Below are positions 53,553 to 64,000 of a stretch of 64,000 bases of DNA, in pieces; position 1 is the stretch's first letter; each line of letters starts with the position of its first letter. The DNA is from Narthecium ossifragum (taxonomy: Eukaryota; Streptophyta; Magnoliopsida; Dioscoreales; Nartheciaceae): the NCBI GenBank assembly GCA_963920575.1, contig OY986973.1, forward strand, positions 15,300,062 to 15,364,061, written 5' to 3'. The notes beneath the pieces were generated by a model. The model had not been told where the DNA came from and did not search any database. It saw nothing but the letters and a program-made list of their open reading frames with translations. The position numbers were made by a program, and so were the translations under genes.

Positions 53553-54773
53553 CCCTCCAACCAGCTTATTGCTAGTCTCTAGCAAATAAAACGCATAAAA
53601 ATATAATTAAGCACACCAATGGTTCAAGTCTGTAGGCTGCACGGGGACGAGTCACAAAGGGGGAAACAGCCAGCGCCACAAGGAAATCGCAAGCTGCGAG
53701 AAGCTCCGAAAGCTGAAGGCTGAAGCTAAAATCTGGAAGAAGACGACTCTGAAACGACTGCTGCTGAAGCTACTCTCTCCTAAGTAGTGCGTGAAACTCT
53801 GGTAAGACTGGTCCTGCCTCGTCTCCGGCAAGTCTCTATCTTGAATCTGAATTCTCACGTCTGGCCCAAGCACCTGCCCCAGCTGAGACATCAATCCACT
53901 GCTTTGCTCCATGCCGTGTGTCACGCCTGACTGCTCTGTGGTAAGCTTCTTGTGCCCCACGCAACCATCACCGTCGGCGAAAAGGCTCCCGACGGCTAGC
54001 ACTCAAGCACCCTGTAGATTCCCTCTCAATCTGGTGATCCAGGCTACCTCTCAAAGGACTGGCACGACACTGTTGCTGCCACGACTATCGCTGATACTGA
54101 AACCACTGAACTCTGCCAACGTCTACCCTGTCGTCTCACGAAACCCGGAACTCACCACGACCACCAACCAACTGTTCGGTATCAACCCTCAAGTCATCTG
54201 TCTCTTCTCCGTAGCTCCTTCACCACCGTCGCCGGCCGCCGCCCCTTCAAGCTCCCTCTCCTCTGATCTAGCCAGAGCTCCTCTCTCCCGAGCTCTCTCT
54301 CTCTCCTGAGAACCTCAGATCCGAGCTCCTCTCCGCCGATCTCTCCTCTCCGGAGCTTCTTCGCCACCCTCATCCACCGCCGCTCATCCCCGAGCTCGTC
54401 CTCACCCCTATAGAGCTGCGGAACCCCTTCTCCTCTCGGATCCGACTCCCTCTCCCCTCCTTTTTTCCCTCCCGAGCTTGCTGGAAGCCCTCTTCTTCAT
54501 CGATCGATGAACTCCGCTGGCCACCTCGCGTCGCTTCTCCACCACCGCCAAGCTCCAACACGTGGAACAACATCAGGAAGATCCAATCCGACCTTCCCTC
54601 TTCTTCTCAGAGCTGTGAGGTAGGGTTCCCACCTAGGAATGACAAACTTCATCCTTTAATCCAGATATCATTACCCAATTTTCAGAAAATCAGTGCAGAT
54701 CAGGTTAGAGTTTACAGAAGACTTGTGCAGATTAAAAGTGACGACTGTTGGAGACACAGTTGGCGACAGAGTG
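53553..54773. other. Short internal remnant, then unassigned sequence
   Basis: 53553-53627 is the internal remnant described with the LTR at 52012. Homology stops at about GGTTCAAG. 53640-54640 is moderately GC-rich with CT-rich and GAAGCTG-rich stretches and no recognisable domain in any frame. 54605-54640 resembles the leader of the Tekay/Del-like LTRs. I cannot name this segment. Confidence 0.4.
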
Positions 54774-56941
54774 TGTCACGCCCCGACCCAGAAAACCCAT
54801 CCGGGCCGGGACGTGAGGGTCCTAAATCTAATTATAAAATCAAATGGCGAGAGTTTCCCTTGTGTTTCTCAATTTGAACCCTGTACAGTTATAATCTCCA
54901 CAATAAATTAAAACGATAAATCTAACAGTTCTAAAATTCAACAATAATTTGAATATGCAATCACAAATCTTACTATCTGGTACAGGTTCTGATACAATAC
55001 TTTCATCAACCCTCATTACAAAATTTAATACAGACTATCAAATCCTCGAAGAGGGAAATTATACATTTAATATAACTGCAAATATACAACTATTAACAAA
55101 GGGAAAAACTCCAGGATCATCAAGTGCTCCTCGAAACTCCAAGTCCGCGATCACCTCGAGAATAGCGCGCCAACGCCTAGAAGATCACCTGAAAGGAAAG
55201 GACTGCATCGACCTGCATCGCCGATGCAGCCCAGGTAGGAGTGAGCAACAAAGCTCAGTAGAGTTCTACGCTATTCTACGTCGCACAGAAAGGAAGGGAA
55301 ACAACAACAGTGTCGTTTCTCCGCCTAAGTCTAAAGGATGCCACGGGTCCCATAACCCTGTCGATGTCCCAAGGGCTCCTGTCATGAAACCTCTCTCCTG
55401 AACATGTTACCAGGAGGCCACGGAACAGTAACATGCAAGATCACCCTTACCCAAGCAGGATTCCCATGCCTTGGGGAACCACGTCGGGAACGCATCGACA
55501 ACCATCCTTAGCACTTGGCCTTGGAGAAGCGACACGACCTCTAAACCTCAAACAATATAATGTTCCAGTCTGACTACCTAATAATCCTCGAATGATATCA
55601 AACATAATCACTGATAACAATCACGTCCTAATCCTCGACTACCCCAAACCCCGGTCCTAGGGCTAGATCCAGGCTACCCGAGAACCCCGGATCAACGATC
55701 GAAACCATCGTCTACCACCTAGCCTGATGCTTCTAATGCAGTCAAATGCATGCAATGCTCACGCGCACATCAAGAGGAAAATCATACATGCAACAATATG
55801 ACATCACAACATACAAGACTAGGCATAACCACAGCTCGCCAAGGGGTAAACATGCATAAAGCAGATAAAGGTCTAAACTACAATAATACCATATTATAAC
55901 GACGCCCACGGGCCGTTAACAAACAACTACACATTCAAACGAAATTCCGGCATTACAACGGCGTCAACAGCCGTCAACCACAATTTCTACAGCGGGGATA
56001 CAACCCCGGCCACACAAATAATAATCCAACACATCTGCAATATACAACAGGCCACAATTTCTAATTAACACAACTAAGGCACACCTTCGGCCATTTAATT
56101 AGCTAAAAATCCCAAGGGGCACAACTCCCTTGGTTCAACCACAAGCTAAGTATACATGTAAATAAGCATGACATGTAATTAATTGCTAATTAAACAAGGA
56201 TGGTTTATAGTTAACTAAGCATGCCGGCATCAAACCAATTAGAACATGCTAGCCATCGAGATCTCTAGGAATACCAATCACATGAATCCCGAAGAATCAA
56301 ACACGATAAAACATCAAAAATCCACTAACAAGCTAATTTCTGGATTTCTACATTTAACCCTAGTTAAAGGCGATGAAATCTCATCAATTCGACGTCCAAA
56401 CGACGTCGAATTGGAAATTAAACTTAGGCAAATGTAGATTAGCATACTAAGAACATGCAGCCCAAGAATTGGATTAATCTAATGACTAATCTTCCCAGAA
56501 TTTACTAATCAATTCACTAATTGCGGTATCGTCGCAGATCCGAAGAATAATCACCATAAATCGTAGAAACTCCGAAAATTACGAAATCAGCGGCAAATGA
56601 AAGTAGATTGGATGATCTACAACTTTCCTCTTGATGATCAAACGAGATCATGCACGAATGAGCCACGATCTGAGCTTGAACGGCTCAGCCCGCAAAAAAA
56701 CAGAACCTCGATAAAATCCGGGAAAAACTTCCAAAAATCCGGATAAAACCCAAATCAAATCACATGGAAGCTAGATCACACGTTAAGCATGCTTAGAGGG
56801 ACTAATTAACACATAGAAATCAATTAATCCAACAATCAAACCCTAGATCTAGCTTATCCTAAAGATATAGGTAGAAACCCTACCTTCACACGCTAATCCC
56901 AGCTTCATCCTTGCCAATCCGCCGTCCTCTGTCGAAGCTGA
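54774..56941 (-). mobile_element. Tekay/Del-like LTR (copy 5, inverted, interrupted)
   Basis: It starts TGTCACGCCCCGACCC and follows copy 2 closely, including the blocks CACACCTTCGGCC, CCCAAGGGGC and GATGATCTACAACTTTC, up to the position equivalent to about 7815 in copy 2. It is then interrupted at 56941 by the LTR of the Athila/Tat-like element. The missing right part should lie beyond 64000, past that element. Confidence 0.87.
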
Positions 56942-58719
56942 TGTCGCTCAAATGTGTCATGCACAGCGGTCGCGGTGCAGTACAGCATAAGAGAGGTCGA
57001 ATCCCACAGAGAGACAAGCAGAAAGGATCCAGAAATACAGATAATAATATATTGAAGACAATCAAGAAAGCTAACTAAACTAAATTAGATCAAAGGATTA
57101 ATGATAATGTAGGATTAACTAAAGATATCAGGCTTTTTATAAGGCTAGGCTTCAAGAATCACTTCACTCGGATTTAGGTTCTTCTCTTCTCAACGGTTCA
57201 TATGATACTCAGTTAAGGGATTCACATCCCAATCACCTTAACCGGAAGATATGGAACTATAAACCTAACAAAATATATAAATGTATCTCCCTACGATTGG
57301 TTTTTCCTTTTTATAGTTCTAACTTCATCCAACCAAACTTAAGAATACACGATACCGGCTGTCACTACAGGCAACGCGCAGCAAAAGTTCATCGGGACAA
57401 AGCCCTAACTCTATCTAACCGGGTCTCTAAGAATACACAATACCAACTCTCACAATGGGCAATGCATCGCAAAGATCTCACGGGATAGAGCCCCAACCTT
57501 GTCTTACCATATCCCTAAGAATACACAATACCAGCTGTCACTACGGGCAATGCATAGCAAAGGTCTCGTGAGACTCGGTAGGAGAATCAAAAGAGATAAC
57601 TATGGGATTATAAGATCATGAAAGAAGCATGACTGGATTCATAATATTAATCATCCACATAAAAATCTATAATCTGAAAATAATATTTGAAGATCCAATA
57701 CATAGAAAATAGTTTAACAATAAAGATTAAAAACTATAAACCATTGTTGGAGAAGAAGCCCTAATCCTCGCTAGATCATCCGTCCGCCATGCCCGCGGAT
57801 TACTCGGCCATGGATGGAGATTCCTTCATCTTCTTCCCTTGAGAAACATCCAGAAAAGAGCCTCCAAAAACGTCCAAGAACTCCCCTTTGATTAACCCTA
57901 AGTATCCAATTTATAGCCCCCAAATCTCTCCATCCACGGATTAGATCTGAACCGTAGATTTTCTTCACTGGAAACGTCGGATCGATCCCTCCCAGGGTGT
58001 CGAATCGATCCCTCCCAGGGTGTCGGATCGATCGGTTTCGTAAAAATCCTCCGTCTCTGGCTATTCCCGAGTCCGATCGATGGATGGATCGATCGAACTG
58101 TGTTCCTCTAGAAAGCATATATTCTGTCAATCTTTAATTCCCAAGTCCGATCGATCGGACTATGGGTGTTGAATCGATCGGTTGCATAAAAATCCGCTGT
58201 TTTTGGCTATTCCCGAGTCCGATCGATCGGACCATTGGTATCGGATCGATAGGACCCCGTAGGAGGGAAGGAGGGATTGATCGGATCCTTTATGGCTGAA
58301 AAATATATGTTCTGTCACGTTTCTGCGTAGTCCGATCGATCGGCGGATCGATCGGACTTCCAGCTTATTTTCTGTTCTGCCATTCAGACTGCGCCATCGA
58401 TACTAAAGTTGCCGTAACTTCATCTAGGAAACTCGGAATCACGAACCGTAAAATTCTCCAGAATCTAGACTTCAAGAGCTTTCGAACCATATATGGAACA
58501 TCATCTAGTTCTTCATGAGTAGGTACAGATTAATTTTTGAAGTTGATCCATATACTCTTTTCAGCTTCTTTTAACCCCAATTTCCTGCATTTTCCCAACA
58601 ACCTTGTGAAGCAACATATAGATGTAAAAATAGTAATAAAGAGGTTGATTAAGGATAATAATCTAGCAATTGAGAAGGTTATAAGACTGTTCAGAGTGCA
58701 CTTTCATACACTCATCACA
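56942..58719 (-). mobile_element. 3' LTR of the Athila/Tat-like element
   Basis: 1778 bp from TGTCGCTCAAATG to CTCATCACA. It contains three to four AAGAATACACAATACC units (57340-57540) and a cluster of TCCGATCGATCGGA-type palindromes (57970-58360). CCCACAGAGAG at about 57004 is part of the block shared by several LTR families in this window. Confidence 0.92.
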
Positions 58720-59925
58720 CCCCCCAACCAGCTTATTGCTAGTCTCTAGCAATTCAAAGCGCATAGAATATAATTAAGCACACTAACGGTTCAAGGATGT
58801 AGACATGCATGATAAAAATTCTACCTTATCAAGTCGATAGTGTTTTATGCAGTACAGAGGATGGGAACTTCTTATACTCATACACATACTACCAACACAT
58901 GAAATCAACTTCTACACATGAAACATGCTAATCACCATCCAGAAGAACACTTGTGACGTGACAAATAAATATTACGTACAGAAGCAACTTCTACCCACCA
59001 TTAGTCCAAACACACTACTATCTTCATGACCAATCATCCAACCCTCGCACTTTAAGTACAACATGCTCTTTCTGTTTTTTTTTTCAACTATCAGACATTT
59101 TGCCTTTTTACGCGAGCACTCTCCGCTTCTTGAGGCGCAAAGACCCGGTTACTTAGCAAAACACTTAATAGTTTTGTTTTATCGCTATAAGTGGTTCTAC
59201 CTTTTTACGCGAGCTCCCCGCTTACTGAGGCAAGAACACCCGGTTACTCAGTAGATCACTTAATAGTTGTTTAGGCACAGCTTGATCAAGCTCCAGAACT
59301 TTTTCTCTCTTTTTTTTTTCTCTGCATGCAATACTCAATACTAGCTAATGTTGAACTCATGGTCTCGAATGACAATAGCATGCTCATTCCTCTAGTGAGC
59401 ATAATTACCACTGCATATAAAGTGTTCGTGTGTGGATCACATGATGTTATACTTTCAGGTTATCACGCATGCAATCAATGTATAGGCCAATCCATATGAA
59501 AGCAACATATATAATAAGCATAAAAATTTCATCTCATGTACAATTTCTAGTAATATACTCAATTCAACACTATTAAACTCAATAAGGTAGCATGCATGAG
59601 ATCATGTATGCCTACACCCCCCAACCTGAAATTCACATTGTCCTCAATGTGTGCTAATCATGTAAATAAGCATAAGGGTGTTGGCTGAATTTTCATATAT
59701 AGCATAAATAAGAATAGGAAATCGAAATAGGAGCGAGGCCACCTAACAGAATATCTGAAATCTTGCCCAAGGCTCCTCATGGTGGCCGACTTTCACAAGC
59801 AAGGAAGACGGAAGTTCAAGCATCCTAAAAGCATAAAATAGCAAACAAAAGCAAATGAGAATGAAAGCAAACAAACTAAAACAAACTAACCTAATCAAAA
59901 AGGGAAATGATAGATAGGAGAAAGA
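58720..59925 (-). other. Polypurine tract and 3' noncoding region
   Basis: CCCCCCAACC at 58720 is a polypurine tract on the minus strand. A second similar run (ACACCCCCCAACC) is at 59613-59625. 59100-59280 holds two ~80-bp related units containing TTTTTACGCGAGC and CCCGGTTACTYAG. There is no coding sequence, consistent with the long 3' region of this clade, where an env-like gene sits in some members. Confidence 0.65.
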
Positions 59926-61088
59926 TCATCCCTCGTAGACAGGGCCTCCGAGAGAAACGGTGTGCTCCTCAGGGTCCGCTTTCTCTGAAATCTGTTTCAA
60001 GCGCTCTCCATTAACCGTAAACAGCCTCCCATCCTTTGGGTCTTCAACTTCCACAACCCCATTCTCAAATAATCTGCTAACAGTAAAGGGGCCTGTCCAG
60101 CGTGATCGCAACTTCCCAGGATGGAGATGCAGTCGTGCGTCATACAGATAAGCTTGCTGTCCGACTATAAACGTCTTCTGCAGGATCTTCTTGTCATGGT
60201 AGGCCTTTATCTTTGCCTTGAAGATCCTGGAACTCTCATAAGCATCATTCCTGAGTTCCTCCAACTCAAACAGCTGGAGTTTCCGTTCCTGACCTGCAGT
60301 ATCCAAAGTAAAATTTAGTGACTTAATAGCCCAATATGCCTTATGTTCTAATTCGACTGGAAGATGGCATGGTTTTCCATAAACAAGGCGAAACGGCGAC
60401 ATCCCCAGGGTAGTCTTGTAGGCAGTGCGATATGCCCACAACGCGTCTGATAGCCTCAAGGACCAGTCCTTTCGGTTGGAGCTCACTGTCTTCTTCAGAA
60501 TTTGCTTTATCTCTCTATTGGCTAATTCAGCTTGGCCATTCGTCTGTGGATGATAAGCAGTGGAAATCTAATGTGTAATTCCATACCTGCGCATCAAAGC
60601 CTCAAAAGAGCGGTTACAAAAATGGGATCCTTGGTCACTAATAATGACACTAGGAGTACCAAATCTAGACAAAACAAGCTCTTTAAGAAACTTGATTCAT
60701 AATCAGGGACACAATGGCGCATAATCTGGTCGGGACAATACTTAAACAGACAAGGATCATCCCAATAAAATTTCTTTACCTCAACAAAGAACCTACGCTT
60801 ATCCTGCGCACTCCAAAAGGAAGGGATCTCACCTGCTGCTAAGTAATTAACAATATGTGCATACCAGGGCAGTCGTGCAACTGAAAAGAGTTGCTCATCA
60901 GGGAAGTCATCCACAATCGGTGGCTCATTTTCCACTACTTCCACCATCAATCTTGATAGGTGATCAGCGACAACGTTCTCCAAGGGAAAGCGGGGACCGC
61001 TCAAGCACCTAAAAACAAAAGTAAAACAAACCAAAAACACAAGCAAACATGCAAGCACACAAAATAAAAATAACTCAAGCATTCTCAA
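59926..61088 (-). pseudogene. RNase H tail and integrase remnant
   Basis: From the minus-strand start: VVADHLSRL (end of RNase H), then FPDEQLFSV, PWYAHIVNYLAAGEIP and the zinc-finger region ending CVPDYE. The core containing the first catalytic Asp is deleted. Reading resumes in another frame at the block before SDQGSHF and continues [20 protein letters not shown] with the catalytic Glu region. The 186-codon end has [30 protein letters not shown] (GPF/Y) and ends PVYEG. A TAG at 60568-60570 interrupts it. The enzyme cannot be active. Confidence 0.85.
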
Positions 61089-61230
61089 GCATACAAGAAA
61101 GCAAATTGAGCAAACTAAACTACTATATACAATACATGGATTTTTAACCGCGCCCTTGGCGGTCGTGCCCTAGCACGATGATATGCAAAATCAGTAAGTG
61201 ACATGACCTGAAAGGTTAACCTTAGTAGTA

Positions 61231-62817
61231 TCACCAAGGGTAATTTACCATGTAAATCCAAGTGCATCTGACAAGTGGGAGAACTAGCTTTTGCATTCTA
61301 ACACCAATAAACAAGGTAGTTGGATCTCTCAAATAGAAATATGTATCATCATTGTATTCAAGCGTCAGTGACTCATTCAATGACCTATCAATAATGTCAT
61401 CATGCTCGTGGTCAAGGATGGTAAGATCACAGAATCTGAAATAAATCCGTCGAAGTTTAAAAATATCTATCAAGGTCATGTTCTTCCTAACTATCCAAGG
61501 AGATGAAATAAACACTGGAAATATACATCGCAGCTTAGAAGCAATGACTTGAAGTTCAGCCGATGGAGGTTCAACAAATACCTGGTCCTGGTGGTCTTGG
61601 AAGTCGTCTAGATCTTCCTCGTTGCTGAGCGGCCCGTACTGTAGTACTTCGTCTTCTTCCATATGATGTGTCCATCCGAGTTCGTGCACGCTAAAAGATG
61701 TGATTACCTCGCATAGTTGGCGTGCTTTCTCCTCGTCCTCCATAAGTAACTGCAGAATGAAAGAGTCAAAATTAGGCTTGGTTTTAGCCTCCTTCAGTAA
61801 GTCCAAAATCTCTGCCATAGAAAGTTGAGCCGAAACATGTGCATCTTCAGCATCACAAGTATGAACATGTGCATTACTAACATTGGAATCATGAGCATAT
61901 GCATAGTGAATGTTAGTATCATGAACATGCGTAGGAGCACTAAAATCATGTACATATGCATCACACATACTAGAATCAATAGCTTGTGCATCAATAGGAC
62001 TAGAATTTTGAACATGCACACTAGCACTACAGTCATGAGCATATGCATCATCAACATGAACATCTTGAGCATGTGCACCACAAGCATTAAAATCATGAAT
62101 GTATGCATCACAATCACTAAAGTCATCGACACATGCATCATACGTGTTAGGCTCATCAACATCCACATCATGGGAAGTAGCAACATAAGTATCATGCACA
62201 TAATCATCATAAGTACTAGGATAAGAGTAGAAAGGCTCATTGTGTTGCAGATAGCTGTTGGACGTGAAGGCGACATTGGGATGGTTGTAGGATTTGGCAT
62301 CGATATGACCATGATAATCATCCCAGTGCCTCGGGACCGTCTGTGTATGAGTCGTCTCAACAAGCTCATTCAAGTGCTTCATAGCTTCATCAGGATCAAT
62401 CTGCAAAAACTCACCCTTGCATCTTGTTTCAAGAATTTGACGTTCATGCTCAGTTAATCCATAATAAAAATTGCTAACTAAACGCCAATTAGAATAACCA
62501 TGTTGAGGGCATGAAGCTATTAAACTGTTAAATCGCTGCCATGCATCACATAATGTCTCATCATTCTTTTGTGCAAAGGATGAAATCTTTCTTTTCAATG
62601 CGTTAATCATATAAGTAGGAAGATACTCATTGACAGAAACATGACTCGTTCTATTCTCCAAACTCAATTCGTATATACTTTTCTTACGAACTGTTGTTTG
62701 AGACATTCCATCTCTCGACTTCATAGAACATGATTTCAAATAGTCTTGATATAATTCATTTTCCATCCTCTCTTTTTTTTTAGTTTTTTTTTTTTTGGTC
62801 AGTTTTTTTTTCAGCAA
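61231..62817 (-). CDS. Gag-like protein with His/Asp-rich repeat region
   Basis: An open 528-codon frame. After a lysine-rich start in an A/T run comes a gag capsid-like domain (about residues 60-165: FAQKNDETLCDAWQRFNSL, HGYSNWRLVSNFYYGL, DEAMKHLNELVE). Residues about 200-330 are degenerate repeats rich in Asp, His, Tyr and Cys, with units such as CDAYVHDFSA and DDAYAHDCSA. There is no CCHC zinc knuckle. The C-terminal third (AEILDLLKEAKTKPNFDSFI, ELQVIASKLRCIFPVF) resembles the spacer between gag and protease of this clade. The frame ends at 61231 where protease and RT should start, so those were deleted. The true start may be the second Met (ENELYQ). Confidence 0.72.
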   Translation of the reverse strand: MLKKKLTKKKKTKKKERMENELYQDYLKSCSMKSRDGMSQTTVRKKSIYELSLENRTSHVSVNEYLPTYMINALKRKISSFAQKNDETLCDAWQRFNSLIASCPQHGYSNWRLVSNFYYGLTEHERQILETRCKGEFLQIDPDEAMKHLNELVETTHTQTVPRHWDDYHGHIDAKSYNHPNVAFTSNSYLQHNEPFYSYPSTYDDYVHDTYVATSHDVDVDEPNTYDACVDDFSDCDAYIHDFNACGAHAQDVHVDDAYAHDCSASVHVQNSSPIDAQAIDSSMCDAYVHDFSAPTHVHDTNIHYAYAHDSNVSNAHVHTCDAEDAHVSAQLSMAEILDLLKEAKTKPNFDSFILQLLMEDEEKARQLCEVITSFSVHELGWTHHMEEDEVLQYGPLSNEEDLDDFQDHQDQVFVEPPSAELQVIASKLRCIFPVFISSPWIVRKNMTLIDIFKLRRIYFRFCDLTILDHEHDDIIDRSLNESLTLEYNDDTYFYLRDPTTLFIGVRMQKLVLPLVRCTWIYMVNYPW

Positions 62818-62972
62818 ATAAAAATAAAACGAAAATTCAAAACAAAACTAAAAAGAAAATAATGAAAACTAAGGAAAAAGAAATATCGTTCCAAAGAAAA
62901 GGGAACAAAGTTACCGCCTTCGATGTCTTCAATCATCGTGATCTGATAATTCTTGTACTTTTCTGAACCGTC

Positions 62973-62990
62973 TCCCCGGCAACGGCGCCA
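62973..62990 (-). other. Primer binding site (tRNA-Asp)
   Basis: The minus strand reads TGGCGCCGTTGCCGGGGA, an 18-base complement of the tRNA-Asp 3' end including CCA. This site is typical of Athila/Tat-type plant retrotransposons. It lies eight bases inside the 5' LTR. Confidence 0.93.
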
Positions 62991-62998
62991 ATTTTTTA

Positions 62999-64000
62999 TG
63001 TCGCTCAAATGTGTCGCGCACAGCGGTCGCGGTGCAGTACAGCATAAGAGAGGTCGAATCCCACAGAGAGATAAGCAGAAAGGATCCAGAAATACAGATA
63101 ATAATATATTGAAGACAATCAAGAAAGCTAACTAAACTAAATTAGATCAAAGGATTAATGATAATGTAGGATTAACTAAAGATATCAGGCTTTTTATAAG
63201 GCTAGGCTTCAGGAATCACTTCACTCGGATTTAGGTTCTTCTCTTCTCAACGGTTCATATGATACTCAGTTAAGGGATTCACATCCCAATCACCTTAACC
63301 GGAAGATATGGAACTATAAACCTAACAAAATATATAAATGTCTCTCCCTACGATTGGTTCTTCCTTTTTATAGTTCTAACTTCATCCAACCAAACTTAAG
63401 AATACACGATACCGACTGTCACTACAGGCAACGCGCAGCAAAAGTTCATCGGGACAAAACCCTAACTCTATCTAACGGGGTCTCTAAGAATACACAATAC
63501 CAACTCTCACAATCGGCAATCCATAGCAAAGATTTCACGGGATAGAGCCCCAACCTTGTCTTACCAGATCCCTAAGAATACACAATACCAGCTGTCACTA
63601 CGGGCAATGCATAGCAAAGGTCTCGTGAGACTCGGTAGGAGAATCAAAAGAGATAACTATGGGATTATAAGATCATGAAAGAAGCATGACTGGATTCATA
63701 ATATTAATCATCCACATAAAAATCTATAATCTGAAAATAATATTTGAAGATCCAATACATAGAAAAAAGTTTAACAATAAAGATTAAAAACTATGAATCA
63801 TTGTTGGAGAAGACGCCCTAATCCTCGCTAGATCATCCGTCCGCCATGCCCGCGGATTACTCGGCCATGGATGGAGATTCCTTCATCTTCTTCCCTTGAG
63901 AAACGTCCAGAAAAGAGCCTCCAAAAACGTCCAAGAACTCCCCTTTGATTAACCCTAAGTATCCAATTTATAGCCCCCAAATCTCTCCATCCACGGATTA
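62999..64000 (-). mobile_element. 5' LTR of the Athila/Tat-like element (partial)
   Basis: It begins TGTCGCTCAAATG after the primer site and follows the 3' LTR base by base to the end of the window (equivalent to about 57945). The remaining ~780 bp are outside. Confidence 0.92.

Larger units (their letters stand above)
56942..64000 (-). mobile_element. Athila/Tat-like retrotransposon, defective, running off the window
   Basis: Layout in plus coordinates: 3' LTR 56942-58719, polypurine tract, a 1.2-kb noncoding stretch, integrase remnant, gag-like ORF, tRNA-Asp primer site, 5' LTR from 62999. The two LTRs align from their shared TGTCGCTC end with about 19 mismatches in some 1,000 bases by eye, so it is a fairly young insertion. 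Protease and reverse transcriptase are absent, so it would depend on a helper. It is inserted in LTR copy 5. Confidence 0.9.

Noticed and set aside
53652..54309. ORFs of 116 and 132 aa
   Set aside because: No recognisable motif, and flanked by LTR debris; cannot be supported as a gene.
61794..62457. Met/Ile-rich ORFs on both strands, resembling membrane proteins
   Set aside because: They are alternative frames of the His/Asp-rich repeat in the gag-like ORF (GAT/CAT codons read as ATG/ATC).

Overview
This is nuclear DNA of a flowering plant. It has a spliced gene with GT-AG introns, a eukaryotic tRNA, L1-type LINEs, chromovirus and Athila/Tat-like LTR retrotransposons, Mutator-like and hAT elements, and a Cassandra-type LTR. 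GC-rich coding in the captured gene fragments and the palm/pineapple/banana-like repeat content suggest a monocot, but that is inference. Only one apparently functional protein-coding host gene and one tRNA gene lie in the 64 kb. Almost everything else is nested mobile DNA or host-gene debris carried by it.

Layout. (1) 1-16526: a degenerate minus-strand Ty3/gypsy chromovirus (gag, protease, RT-RNase H, integrase with chromodomain). Two solo LTRs of one ~2.3-2.6 kb family interrupt it, each with a perfect 5-bp target duplication. On its right a third copy of that LTR holds a 338-bp Cassandra-like solo LTR with a 5S-rRNA-like segment, plus another LTR insertion. (2) 16965-18860: a Mutator-like element with a perfect 9-bp target duplication, packed with fragments of at least three host genes (SRS/STY zinc finger, GDP-L-fucose synthase, DWF1 sterol reductase). 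(3) 19052-22415: an intact eight-exon alpha N-terminal protein methyltransferase gene (280 aa), with a 468-bp hAT element in intron 5. (4) 23133-29455: a full-length L1 LINE with a 19-bp target duplication and both ORFs open. (5) 31317-34503: a 5'-truncated LINE, followed by a tRNA-Arg(CCG) at 34846-34918. (6) 34923-42008: a second Mutator-like element carrying cytochrome P450 debris, its tandemly repeated left end, a paralogous empty site, and another gene-carrying element with pieces of divinyl-reductase, PIP aquaporin (intron retained) and F-box/MYND genes plus a minisatellite. (7) 42633-46789: the start of a thaumatin-like gene (TATA box, ATG, signal peptide, first mature residues), split by a 3.9-kb transposon that itself contains a solo LTR. 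(8) 46790-56941: stacked LTR fragments. (9) 56942-64000: a defective Athila/Tat-like element (gag-like ORF, remnant integrase, no RT) whose two LTRs are about 98% identical by eye; it continues past the window.

The features mostly do not work together as a pathway. They record layered insertions: chromovirus first, then solo LTRs, then Cassandra and further LTRs, with repeated capture of host gene pieces. The methyltransferase is the only gene likely to do a cellular job, alongside the tRNA. The LINE at 23133-29455 is the element most likely to be, or recently to have been, mobile.
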